Positions 1 through 5,247 of a DNA stretch of 6,084 nt are shown one piece after another (within the stretch, counting starts at the first letter, position 1; the number at the start of each line of letters is the position of its first letter). The position numbers and the translations under genes were made by a program. Source of the DNA: an uncultured Verrucomicrobiae bacterium (GTDB lineage: Bacteria > Verrucomicrobiota > Verrucomicrobiia > Verrucomicrobiales > DEV007). The notes beneath the pieces were generated by a model, which saw only the letters and a program-made list of their open reading frames with translations, was not told the origin of the DNA and made no database searches. The stretch spans positions 1 to 6,084 of the forward strand of contig CALDKL010000090.1 of NCBI GenBank assembly GCA_937898895.1. The letters run 5' to 3'.

Positions 1-167
1 CCCACCCCCGGAGAGACAATGCCTTCCTCTCCACTCTGAAGGATTGCCTCCAGGGCCCCCACCACTCGGGCCAGAACCGCATGATGCACCCGCCCCGCTC
101 CAGGAAGATTCGCCGGGAGATCCACAAACAGATCATCAAGGAACGGATTGGCCGTCGTGTCGTCCAT
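1..167 (-). CDS. N-terminal fragment of an unrecognised protein, cut by the left window edge
   Basis: An open minus-strand frame starts at the ATG whose complement is 165-167 and stays open to the edge, giving 55 codons. It begins MDDTTANPFLDDLFVDLPAN and continues with a stretch that looks like an amphipathic helix (about residues 27-45, HHAVLARVVGALEAIL). Its acidic start and helix-like spacing look like real protein. The same bases on the plus strand give Arg/His/Pro-rich peptides typical of shadow frames. An in-frame ATG at 194 would add nine residues (MRDCTRTLP), which look less natural, so I prefer 167. Neither start has a clear Shine-Dalgarno sequence. The gene is divergent from the transporter at 496 and may share its AT-rich control region. 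I do not recognise the family and assign no function. There is no signal peptide or membrane segment in the visible part. Confidence 0.6.
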   Translation of the reverse strand, partial: MDDTTANPFLDDLFVDLPANLPGAGRVHHAVLARVVGALEAILQSGEEGIVSPGV

Positions 168-205
168 TGGAAGCGTTCGGGTACAGTCTCGCATGGGAGC
201 GTCGT

Positions 206-277
206 TTCTCAAAAATGACTCTAATTTTCACAGAAAATTTCAAACTTGCAATACCAATAATTACCAAAATGAAGAAG
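206..277. promoter_or_regulatory. AT-rich island, probable divergent promoter region
   Basis: These 72 bases are only about 28% G+C in an otherwise GC-rich window, as expected for the melting region of promoters serving the two divergent genes. No pair of hexamers matches the sigma-70 consensus well on either strand, so transcription starts cannot be placed. The island contains a 17-nt dyad (223-239) and a TACCAA direct repeat spaced by 10 bp (252-257 and 262-267), one helical turn, which is a common arrangement for regulator binding. The promoter role is inferred from composition and position. Confidence 0.4.
223..239. promoter_or_regulatory. Candidate operator: 7-bp inverted repeat with 3-nt spacer
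   Basis: AATTTTC at 223-229 and GAAAATT at 233-239 are perfect inverted copies separated by ACA. The dyad ends 56 bp upstream of the minus-strand start at 167 (29 bp from the alternative start at 194), inside the AT-rich island. Size and symmetry suit a dimeric helix-turn-helix regulator. The regulator family cannot be named, and AT-rich sequence makes chance dyads more common. Confidence 0.35.
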
Positions 278-281
278 CATG

Positions 282-293
282 CGATCGCGATCG
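282..293. repeat. 12-bp perfect palindrome CGATCGCGATCG
   Basis: The 12 bases equal their own reverse complement. They overlap the octamer GCGATCGC (281-288) and contain two GATC sites. The palindrome sits at the border of the AT-rich island and the GC-rich transporter leader. It could be an operator or a GATC-methylation-sensitive site. It is too short for a useful transcript hairpin. No function is established. Confidence 0.35.
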
Positions 294-427
294 ATGTCAA
301 GAAAGACCCGCCTCCCGGGGGCTTCCATGACCGGATCGTTACCGGAGAGAAATCCAGCGGAGGAGGACGGGACGCGATTTTGTCGTCATTTGTTCTTGTG
401 GAAGCTGGTCGGTTTGTTAAGAAAGCC

Positions 428-455
428 GCTCCCCCGCGCCGAGTCCGGGGGCAGC
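428..455 (+). promoter_or_regulatory. GC-rich hairpin in the transporter leader
   Basis: CCCCCG (431-436) pairs with CGGGGG (446-451), and GCT (428-430) with AGC (453-455) across a single bulged C at 452, leaving a 9-nt loop. The structure ends 40 bp before the transporter ATG. An alternative 8-bp stem pairs 447-454 with 459-466 (two G-U pairs, loop CGAT). The two share 447-454, so they cannot form together. There is no T-run, so neither is a standard terminator. A role in leader control is possible, but GC-rich sequence forms such stems easily. Confidence 0.3.
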
Positions 456-495
456 GATCTGCTCCTCCCCACCCTTCTTCGATCCCAATCAACCT

Positions 496-2115
496 ATGAG
501 TGACCAAAAACCATCCATGGCCCTGTTCTGGGGCTGCTTCATCGCCCTGATCACCACTGCCTTCGCCTTCTTCAGCCGGATGTATCTCTGCGACGTCCGT
601 TTCGGGGCCGACTTCAACCTCGACAAAGGAACCATCGGGGCCTTGAAGGGAGCGGGGATCTGGCCCTTCGGCGTCTCGATCATCCTCTTCAGCCTCATCA
701 TCGACAAGGTCGGATATCGCGCGGCGATGATCTTCTCGTTCCTCTGCTATACTCTCTATATTGGACTCGCCTGTATGGCCTACGGTGCTGTCCAGGGTGT
801 CCAGGGTGCCGACCTCGCCGCTGCCCAGGCCAAAGGCTACCACTATCTCTACTGGGGTTCGATCATTCTCGGTCTCGGCAATGGCACGGTGGAGTCCTTC
901 ATCAATCCGGTCGTCGCGACGATGTTCAACCGCGACAAGACGAAGTGGCTCAATATCCTCCACGCTGGCTGGCCGGGCGGTCTCGTCCTCGGCGGTCTCA
1001 TCACCATCGGAATGGCCCAGGTTGCCGCCACCGGTGACTGGCGTCTCGTCCTCGGCATCATCGCCGTGCCTGCCGTGATCTATCTGGTCATGCTCCTGCG
1101 CAGCCAGTTCCCCGTGAACGAACGGGAAGCCGCCGGGGTCTCCTATCGCGAGATGCTCGCCGAGTTTGGCGCGTTTGGAGCCCTTGTCGGGTTCGGCCTG
1201 ATCTTTGCCCAGCTCGCTGAGGTCTTTGCCTGGTGGCCTTCGTGGCTGACCTGGGCTCTCACGATCATGGTAGTGGTCGCCTTCGGCCTTTATACGCGCA
1301 GCCTTGGTCGCGGTTTCCTCGCCTTCCTCATCATCATCATGATGCCGCTGGCGATTACCGAGATCGGCACCGACGGCTGGATCACCGGACTCATGGAACA
1401 CCCGATGAAGGAAGCGGGATACAACCCGGCCTGGGTGCTCATCTACACCTCCGTCATCATGATGGTACTGCGTTTTTTCGCGGGTCCGATCGTGCACAAG
1501 CTCTCGCCCATCGGCCTCCTTGTGGTGAGCGCGATTCTCGCCATCGCCGGTCTCTTTGCCCTGTCCAAAACGGGGCATTCCGGAATGGCTCTGATCTTCG
1601 GAGCCGCCACTCTCTACGCGTTTGGAAAAACCTTCTTCTGGCCGACCATGCTGGGAGTGACGGCGGAGCAGTGTCCGAAAGGCGGAGCCCTCACCCTGAA
1701 TGCAATTTCCGGCATTGGGATGATCGCAGTCGGCATCCTCGGGTTCCCCTTCATTGGTGCGATCCAGGAGAAGACGGCCACCGCCGAACTCTCTGCCGGT
1801 CCGCAGTCCGCTCTCGTCCAGCAAATCACCGGTGAAAAACACTATGTGCTCGGCACCTATCAGGCGATTGATCCTGAAAAGGCGAATGCGCTAACCGATA
1901 CCGTCCAGAAAGACGCGGTGGCCTCGGCCAACCAGTCGGCCCAGTTCAAGGCGCTCGGGACCATGGCGCTCTTCCCGACCTTCATGCTCGCCTGTTACCT
2001 GATCCTCTTCTTCTTCTTCAAGGCGAAGGGCGGCTACAAAGCCCAGGTTCTCACGGGGCATGCGGCCGAAGATGAAAAGTTCACCGGCGGCGTGGCCGGT
2101 CCCGCAGATCTCTGA
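496..2115 (+). CDS. MFS transporter, probably a sugar or organic solute permease
   Basis: This is a 539-residue inner-membrane protein, rich in Phe, Leu, Ile and Gly, of the major facilitator superfamily. The conserved loop after helix 2 is visible as DKVGYR (residues 70-75), preceded by hydrophobic segments near 8-26 and 47-69. Further segments lie near 76-97, 116-142, 155-176, 183-201, 226-245, 249-267, 273-293, 311-333, 339-357, 363-388, 398-424 and 486-508. That is about 14 rather than 12, with two extra in the middle. A hydrophilic stretch of about 60 residues (425-485) precedes the last helix. The stretch GNGTVESFINPVVATMF (128-144) followed by LNILHAGWPGG (152-162) resembles PVC-group MFS permeases. 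Substrate is unknown. The start has no Shine-Dalgarno sequence, but the protein reaches helix 1 within eight residues, as expected. The next gene on this strand begins 88 bp later, beyond a hairpin. Confidence 0.88.
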   Translation: MSDQKPSMALFWGCFIALITTAFAFFSRMYLCDVRFGADFNLDKGTIGALKGAGIWPFGVSIILFSLIIDKVGYRAAMIFSFLCYTLYIGLACMAYGAVQGVQGADLAAAQAKGYHYLYWGSIILGLGNGTVESFINPVVATMFNRDKTKWLNILHAGWPGGLVLGGLITIGMAQVAATGDWRLVLGIIAVPAVIYLVMLLRSQFPVNEREAAGVSYREMLAEFGAFGALVGFGLIFAQLAEVFAWWPSWLTWALTIMVVVAFGLYTRSLGRGFLAFLIIIMMPLAITEIGTDGWITGLMEHPMKEAGYNPAWVLIYTSVIMMVLRFFAGPIVHKLSPIGLLVVSAILAIAGLFALSKTGHSGMALIFGAATLYAFGKTFFWPTMLGVTAEQCPKGGALTLNAISGIGMIAVGILGFPFIGAIQEKTATAELSAGPQSALVQQITGEKHYVLGTYQAIDPEKANALTDTVQKDAVASANQSAQFKALGTMALFPTFMLACYLILFFFFKAKGGYKAQVLTGHAAEDEKFTGGVAGPADL

Positions 2116-2153
2116 TTCATCCGAGACTGGCAGAATCGTTCCTTTTCTTCCTG

Positions 2154-2185
2154 TCGAAAGGAGGGGCAACGGCCTCTTCTTTCGA
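2154..2185 (+). terminator. 13-bp hairpin between the transporter and the ArsC-family gene
   Basis: Bases 2154-2166 pair with 2173-2185. The outer seven pairs (TCGAAAG with CTTTCGA) are perfect, and the inner six include two G-U pairs around a 6-nt loop, CAACGG. It lies 38 bp after the transporter stop. No T-run follows on either strand, so it is not a standard intrinsic terminator. It may end or protect the transporter transcript, or attenuate read-through into the next gene. The left arm contains AGGAGG (2159-2164), but that is 39 bp from the ATG at 2204 and would be hidden in the stem. Confidence 0.45.
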
Positions 2186-2203
2186 CGGATTGCAAATCCC
2201 ACG

Positions 2204-2554
2204 ATGAAGCTCTACACCTACGGAAAGTGCAGCACTTGCCAGAAGGCGGTCAGGTGGCTCCGGTCACGGGGCCTTTCCTTCACGGAACTTCCCATCCGCG
2301 AGCAACCGCCTTCGAAAGCCGAGCTGAAGCGCATGCTTTCCTATTGCCAAGGCAACGTGAAACGTCTCTTCAACACTTCGGGAGCCGACTACCGCGAGCA
2401 GAAGCTCGGTGAATCCTTGCCGTCGATGTCCGAGGCGGAAGTCATCGAACGGCTCGCCGGCAACGGCAATCTCGTGAAGCGCCCCTTTCTCCTCACCGAG
2501 GAAGGGGGCCTCGTCGGCTTTCAGGAAGCGGAATGGGAGTCGTTCTTCAAGTGA
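2204..2554 (+). CDS. ArsC/Spx/YffB-family thioredoxin-fold protein
   Basis: This 116-residue cytoplasmic protein has the size and full layout of the ArsC-like family. The thioredoxin-fold start carries a CSTC redox motif (Cys9, Cys12) directly after strand 1 (KLYTYGK), and the family's LFNTSG..YRE block is at 55-65. NGNLVKRPFLL (87-97) is the conserved late segment, with Arg93 where family members bind substrate. NCBI-style naming would be arsenate reductase family or Spx/MgsR family. The CXXC pair also occurs in Spx, but a Spx role outside Firmicutes is not established, and no arsenic gene lies nearby. Function is therefore a probable thiol-dependent reductase with unknown substrate. The frame is open 48 codons upstream into the transporter's 3' end. 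I chose ATG 2204 because the fold starts there. It has no Shine-Dalgarno sequence at normal distance. Confidence 0.85.
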   Translation: MKLYTYGKCSTCQKAVRWLRSRGLSFTELPIREQPPSKAELKRMLSYCQGNVKRLFNTSGADYREQKLGESLPSMSEAEVIERLAGNGNLVKRPFLLTEEGGLVGFQEAEWESFFK

Positions 2555-2565
2555 GGGTCTCGCTC

Positions 2566-2593
2566 TCAATCCGCGATCCTCGATCCGCGATCC
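2566..2593. repeat. Four tandem 7-bp repeats at the convergent gene junction
   Basis: Units TCAATCC (2566-2572), GCGATCC (2573-2579), TCGATCC (2580-2586) and GCGATCC (2587-2593) sit end to end. On the minus strand the unit is GGATCG followed by C or A, and the alternating last base also creates an 11-bp direct repeat ATCCGCGATCC with 14-bp spacing (2569-2579, 2583-2593). The array fills most of the 40-bp gap between the ArsC-family stop and the sulfatase stop. Heptamer arrays of this sort are known in several bacterial groups and often vary in copy number. I see no terminator-type hairpin in this junction. Confidence 0.7.
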
Positions 2594-2594
2594 A

Positions 2595-4031
2595 TCACTT
2601 CTTCCGCTTTCCTCCGTCGGTGAGGTAGCGGCTGAATTCCGGGCGGCTTTTCCACTCTTCGAACCAGGGTTTGTAGAGATCTTCCTCAGGCCAGTTGCGC
2701 CGCCGGGTAATGGCGTCGGTCACCTGGCCTTCGGGATAGTCCCGGCCCGCGACGCTTGCCTCGACGCTCTCATTCCACTTCCGGAATTCGCTCGCAAGCC
2801 GCGCCACCGTTTCCGGCTGGGCCGACGCAAGATCCGCGGTTTCGTTGGGATCGTTTGCGAGATCGTAGAGTTCGAATGCGTCGCTGCCGAGACGCTGTGT
2901 CACGAGCTTCATCGAGCCGTCGATCCAGGCGGCCCGCCCGCGATGGCGGAATCCCAGGGGTCGGTCGCGCGAGGGAAGATCCCCTTTGAACAACGGAGCG
3001 AGGTTCATCCCATCACGCACGGCAGGCAATGCCGATTCCGGCAAACCCGCAACGGCGGCGAGAGTGGGAAAAATGTCGACGGTTCCCGCAGGGACATGGG
3101 TAATGCGCGGCCGGGGAATGCCGACAGGCCACTCGATGATTCCCGGCACACGCAGCCCTCCCTCGTAGACCGTGCCCTTGTTCCCGCGCAATCCCCCAAC
3201 GGATTCGGGGCGGAATTCGGGAAGCCCTCCGTTATCGCTGTTGAACCAGACGAGAGTATTCTCCGCGATCCCGAGTTCGCGCAGCCTCGAACGCAGGGTG
3301 CCGACACTGCGGTCCATCGCAACAAGTTCGCCATGGTGATCCCGTGATGCGTCAGACAGCCCCGCAAAGGGAGCGCGATCCGCCTCGCTCGCCGCGAAAG
3401 GAGCATGCGGCGATCCATACCAGATCACGGCAAAGAACGGTTTTTCGGTCTTTGCGATGTTGCCGATGAACCTCAGCGCCTCTCCCACGATGATCTCGGA
3501 GGAGTCTCCTTCGAATTCGTGGATCCCGTCCGGAGCACCAAGGAGCGGATCGCGATCAAAGAAGTTTGTCGCGGAGAGCCAGGTTTCAAAACCGAAGACT
3601 CCCGGATTCCGCTCGTCCTTCTTCAACACAGGAGCACCGGGTCCGCTGTATCCGCTGAGATGCCATTTGCCAAAATGCCCTGTCGCATATCCCGCCCCGC
3701 GCAAGGCCTGGGCAATCGTCCGTTCCTGGAGTCGCAAAGGGTAACCATGGTCCTGCACCCCGGTGCGGTCGTTGCTGCGACCCGTCATCACGGTGGCACG
3801 GGTGGGAGAACAGTTCGGCGCTCCGGCGTAGAAGCGATCAAAACGCAACCCGCTCGCAGCCATCGCATCGAGGTTCGGCGTTTTCAGGAACGGATGGCCG
3901 CCATAGCCCGTCTGTCCCCAGCCCATGTCGTCGGTCATCACCAGAATGAGGTTGGGTCGATCCGATGCGGTCAGGCAAGCGGTGGCCAACCCGCCCGCGA
4001 GGAAACATGGAAGGAAGACGGATCGATTCAT
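2595..4031 (-). CDS. Secreted formylglycine-dependent sulfatase (family S1, arylsulfatase A-like)
   Basis: This 478-residue enzyme hydrolyses sulfate esters, probably on a sugar or polysaccharide, outside the cytoplasm. A signal peptide covers about residues 1-23 (MNRS, then a hydrophobic stretch, with TAS before DRPN). Cys19 after LATA is only a weak lipobox. The catalytic core is complete: metal ligands Asp34, Asp35, Asp266 and Asn267, the modification motif CSPTR (74-78) followed by TG at 83-84, where Cys74 would become formylglycine, and Arg78, Lys122, His124, His209 and Lys285. The C-terminal subdomain (about 370-478) ends in KRKK. Oxidation of Cys74 needs a maturation enzyme not seen here. 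Substrate cannot be read from the sequence; galactosamine-6-sulfatase-like enzymes are one comparison. The ATG lacks a Shine-Dalgarno sequence. The gene lies 118 bp downstream of pdxA on the same strand and may be cotranscribed. Confidence 0.93.
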   Translation of the reverse strand: MNRSVFLPCFLAGGLATACLTASDRPNLILVMTDDMGWGQTGYGGHPFLKTPNLDAMAASGLRFDRFYAGAPNCSPTRATVMTGRSNDRTGVQDHGYPLRLQERTIAQALRGAGYATGHFGKWHLSGYSGPGAPVLKKDERNPGVFGFETWLSATNFFDRDPLLGAPDGIHEFEGDSSEIIVGEALRFIGNIAKTEKPFFAVIWYGSPHAPFAASEADRAPFAGLSDASRDHHGELVAMDRSVGTLRSRLRELGIAENTLVWFNSDNGGLPEFRPESVGGLRGNKGTVYEGGLRVPGIIEWPVGIPRPRITHVPAGTVDIFPTLAAVAGLPESALPAVRDGMNLAPLFKGDLPSRDRPLGFRHRGRAAWIDGSMKLVTQRLGSDAFELYDLANDPNETADLASAQPETVARLASEFRKWNESVEASVAGRDYPEGQVTDAITRRRNWPEEDLYKPWFEEWKSRPEFSRYLTDGGKRKK

Positions 4032-4149
4032 GCGCCCATTGAAACGGAAGGACGATTCCAGAGGAAGTCTTTCCTCGTTCCCGACGCGATTGCGCTGACT
4101 GTCCGAAAGCCGGATCGCACCCGTCCGGGGGCGTGGACGGAGCGGAGTC
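4032..4149 (-). other. Spacer between pdxA and the sulfatase gene, with two short hairpins
   Basis: Just past the pdxA stop, CCGTCC (4121-4126) can pair with GGACGG (4135-4140) around an 8-nt loop, without a T-run on the minus strand. Nearer the sulfatase, GAGGAA (4061-4066) pairs with TTCCTC (4071-4076) around four bases, 30 bp before the ATG. Both stems are only 6 bp. I see no promoter match, so whether the sulfatase is transcribed from pdxA or independently is open. Confidence 0.3.
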
Positions 4150-5109
4150 TCAGTCGAGGTTCGGACTTGCCAGCTTCACGGCCAACCGCACCGCTTCGGC
4201 GAGACTGCTGCCTTTTGCCCTTCCCTGCCAGGCGATGTCGCAGGCGGTGCCGTGGTCAACGCTGGTGCGAAGGATAGGCAGGCCGAGAGTCGTATTCACC
4301 GCGGTATCAAAGGCGAGGGCCTTCAGGGGAATGTGCCCCTGGTCATGATACATACAGACAAAGGCATCGGTGCGACGACGACGTTCCGGAAGAAAGGCGG
4401 TGTCGGGCGGGATTGGCCCCTCCACAGTGATGCCTCGCTGCCTCGCAAGCTCCATCGCGGGTTCGATGATTCGTTCTTCCTCGCCATTGCCGAACAGTCC
4501 GTGTTCGCCCGCATGGGGATTGAGGCCGAGCACTCCGAGGATCGGCTCGGTCCGTCGGATGCGGCGCATCGCAGCGGCGGTGAGTTCGATGACATCGAGG
4601 ATACGCTCCACCGTCATCAACATCGGCACTTCATGATACCCGCAATGAACCGTGACAAAACTCGCCCGCACTTCATCGCTGTATTGAAACATGCAGGCCC
4701 GAGTTGCTCCCGTCTTGTCGGCGAAAATCTCGGTATGTCCAGGGTAGGAGACTCCTGCAGCGCGGAGCGCCTCTTTGTTGAGCGGTGCCGTGGCCACCGC
4801 TGCGACTTCACCGCTGAGCGCCGCCTCGATGCTTGCGAGCACGTAGCCATAGCCAGCCGCGCCTGTCCTGGCACTGACGACTCCGGGAGTGAATCCCGTA
4901 TCATCGAAGAGGGTCAGATCGCGAACCCAAGAGGGTTCCGGTGCAGGCAGGCCGGTCTGCTCGGCACAGCGTCGGAGAATCGCCAGATCGCCGAAGACCA
5001 TGGGTGTCGCGATTTCTCGGATCTCGGCATTCGCGAGCAATTGGAGGCAGACCTCGGGACCGACTCCGGCGGGGTCGCCCATGGTCACGGCGATGAGGGG
5101 TTTTTGCAT
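4150..5109 (-). CDS. pdxA: PdxA-family dehydrogenase (4-hydroxythreonine-4-phosphate dehydrogenase or PdxA2-like)
   Basis: This 319-residue cytoplasmic protein has the PdxA fold from end to end, slightly shorter than E. coli PdxA. PdxA oxidises 4-hydroxythreonine 4-phosphate with NAD in vitamin B6 synthesis; PdxA2 relatives oxidise 4-phospho-erythronate or -threonate. Visible motifs are ITMGDPAGVGPE-like VTMGDPAGVGPE (8-19), TAPLNKEAL (107-115), YPGHTEIFAD (122-131), the three metal histidines His155, His199 (in NPHAGE) and His255 (in YHDQGHIPLK), and TSVDHGTA (282-289). The segment after His155 reads CGYHEVP, not the usual IPL-type sequence. I chose the ATG at 5109, because the family begins a few residues before the GDPAG motif; an in-frame GTG at 5178 and ATG at 5175 would add 23 or 22 unlikely residues. 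No Shine-Dalgarno sequence precedes 5109; CCTTCCTCC lies there instead, within an inverted repeat. No pdxJ is nearby, so the B6 role is not supported by context. Confidence 0.9.
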   Translation of the reverse strand: MQKPLIAVTMGDPAGVGPEVCLQLLANAEIREIATPMVFGDLAILRRCAEQTGLPAPEPSWVRDLTLFDDTGFTPGVVSARTGAAGYGYVLASIEAALSGEVAAVATAPLNKEALRAAGVSYPGHTEIFADKTGATRACMFQYSDEVRASFVTVHCGYHEVPMLMTVERILDVIELTAAAMRRIRRTEPILGVLGLNPHAGEHGLFGNGEEERIIEPAMELARQRGITVEGPIPPDTAFLPERRRRTDAFVCMYHDQGHIPLKALAFDTAVNTTLGLPILRTSVDHGTACDIAWQGRAKGSSLAEAVRLAVKLASPNLD

Positions 5110-5175
5110 GGAGGAAGGAATAGGGTGCCCTCGTTTGAAGCACCGCGCAACCAAACGGAACGCTCCTTCCTCCAT
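5108..5175 (-). promoter_or_regulatory. Nested inverted repeat covering the pdxA start codon
   Basis: ATGGAGGAAGGA (5108-5119) and TCCTTCCTCCAT (5164-5175) are perfect 12-bp inverted copies 44 bp apart. Inside them CGTTTG (5132-5137) and CAAACG (5152-5157) form a second 6-bp stem. In the minus-strand RNA the outer stem pairs the bases just before pdxA and the first two of its AUG with an upstream AUGGAGGAAGGA, which itself resembles a ribosome-binding sequence. A competing 5-bp stem, GGTGC (5124-5128) with GCACC (5140-5144), excludes the inner one. This layout could hide or expose the start, but no ligand-binding core of a known riboswitch is recognisable. Confidence 0.45.
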
Positions 5176-5247
5176 CACCCGGCCTTGCCAGCCCTCTGTG
5201 CGGGAAGGCGGGGATGCACGAATCGGAAGAAGAGGTGAAGGCAGGGG

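Larger units (their letters stand above)
168..495. other. Divergent intergenic region, 328 bp
   Basis: This spacer lies between the minus-strand partial gene and the plus-strand transporter. From the left it holds an AT-rich island (about 206-277), a GATC-rich 12-bp palindrome (282-293) and GC-rich sequence with a hairpin (428-455) leading to the transporter start. A TTGACA hexamer reads on the minus strand (complement of 295-300), but no good -10 partner lies 16-18 bp beyond it, so I call no exact promoter. A plus-strand frame from ATG 269 to TGA 499 is open for 76 residues and overlaps the transporter start by ATGA. Its low-complexity, Arg/Pro-rich end makes it doubtful as a gene. Confidence 0.6.

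Noticed and set aside
295..300. TTGACA on the minus strand as a -35 element
   Set aside because: No acceptable -10 hexamer lies 16-18 bases further on, so the match alone does not support a promoter call.
44..499. A 151-codon plus-strand frame across the left-edge gene and the spacer
   Set aside because: The first half is Pro-rich and lies opposite a better minus-strand frame; only the part from ATG 269 deserves attention and is listed as a finding.
1333..1345. Short trinucleotide runs such as ATC repeats here and TTC repeats near 2008-2019
   Set aside because: They encode Ile and Phe runs in membrane helices and are explained by codon choice, not by a microsatellite.
136..1842. A 568-codon open frame on the minus strand opposite the transporter
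   Set aside because: Its product is a His/Asp/Glu/Arg/Gly-rich, low-complexity sequence with no recognisable domain, the usual shadow of a membrane protein in GC-rich DNA. The plus-strand frame has MFS helices and motifs.
2204..2554. Naming the ArsC-family gene arsC or spx
   Set aside because: The fold is clear but no arsenic-resistance neighbours or regulatory evidence separate the two subfamilies, so no symbol is given.
2555..2594. Bidirectional terminator between the convergent genes
   Set aside because: The sequence is a tandem direct repeat and not a stem with a T-run; no terminator can be supported.
5110..5178. Longer pdxA beginning at GTG 5178 or ATG 5175
   Set aside because: The extra 22-23 residues (MEEGAFRLVARCFKRG...) precede a point where the family normally begins, and they fall in the arms of the inverted repeat. 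A conserved extension in relatives would overturn this.
3405..5238. Long plus-strand open frames opposite the sulfatase and pdxA (3405-4277 and 4252-5238)
   Set aside because: They give Arg/Gly/His/Ser-rich products without domains, while the minus strand carries complete catalytic motifs of two known families.
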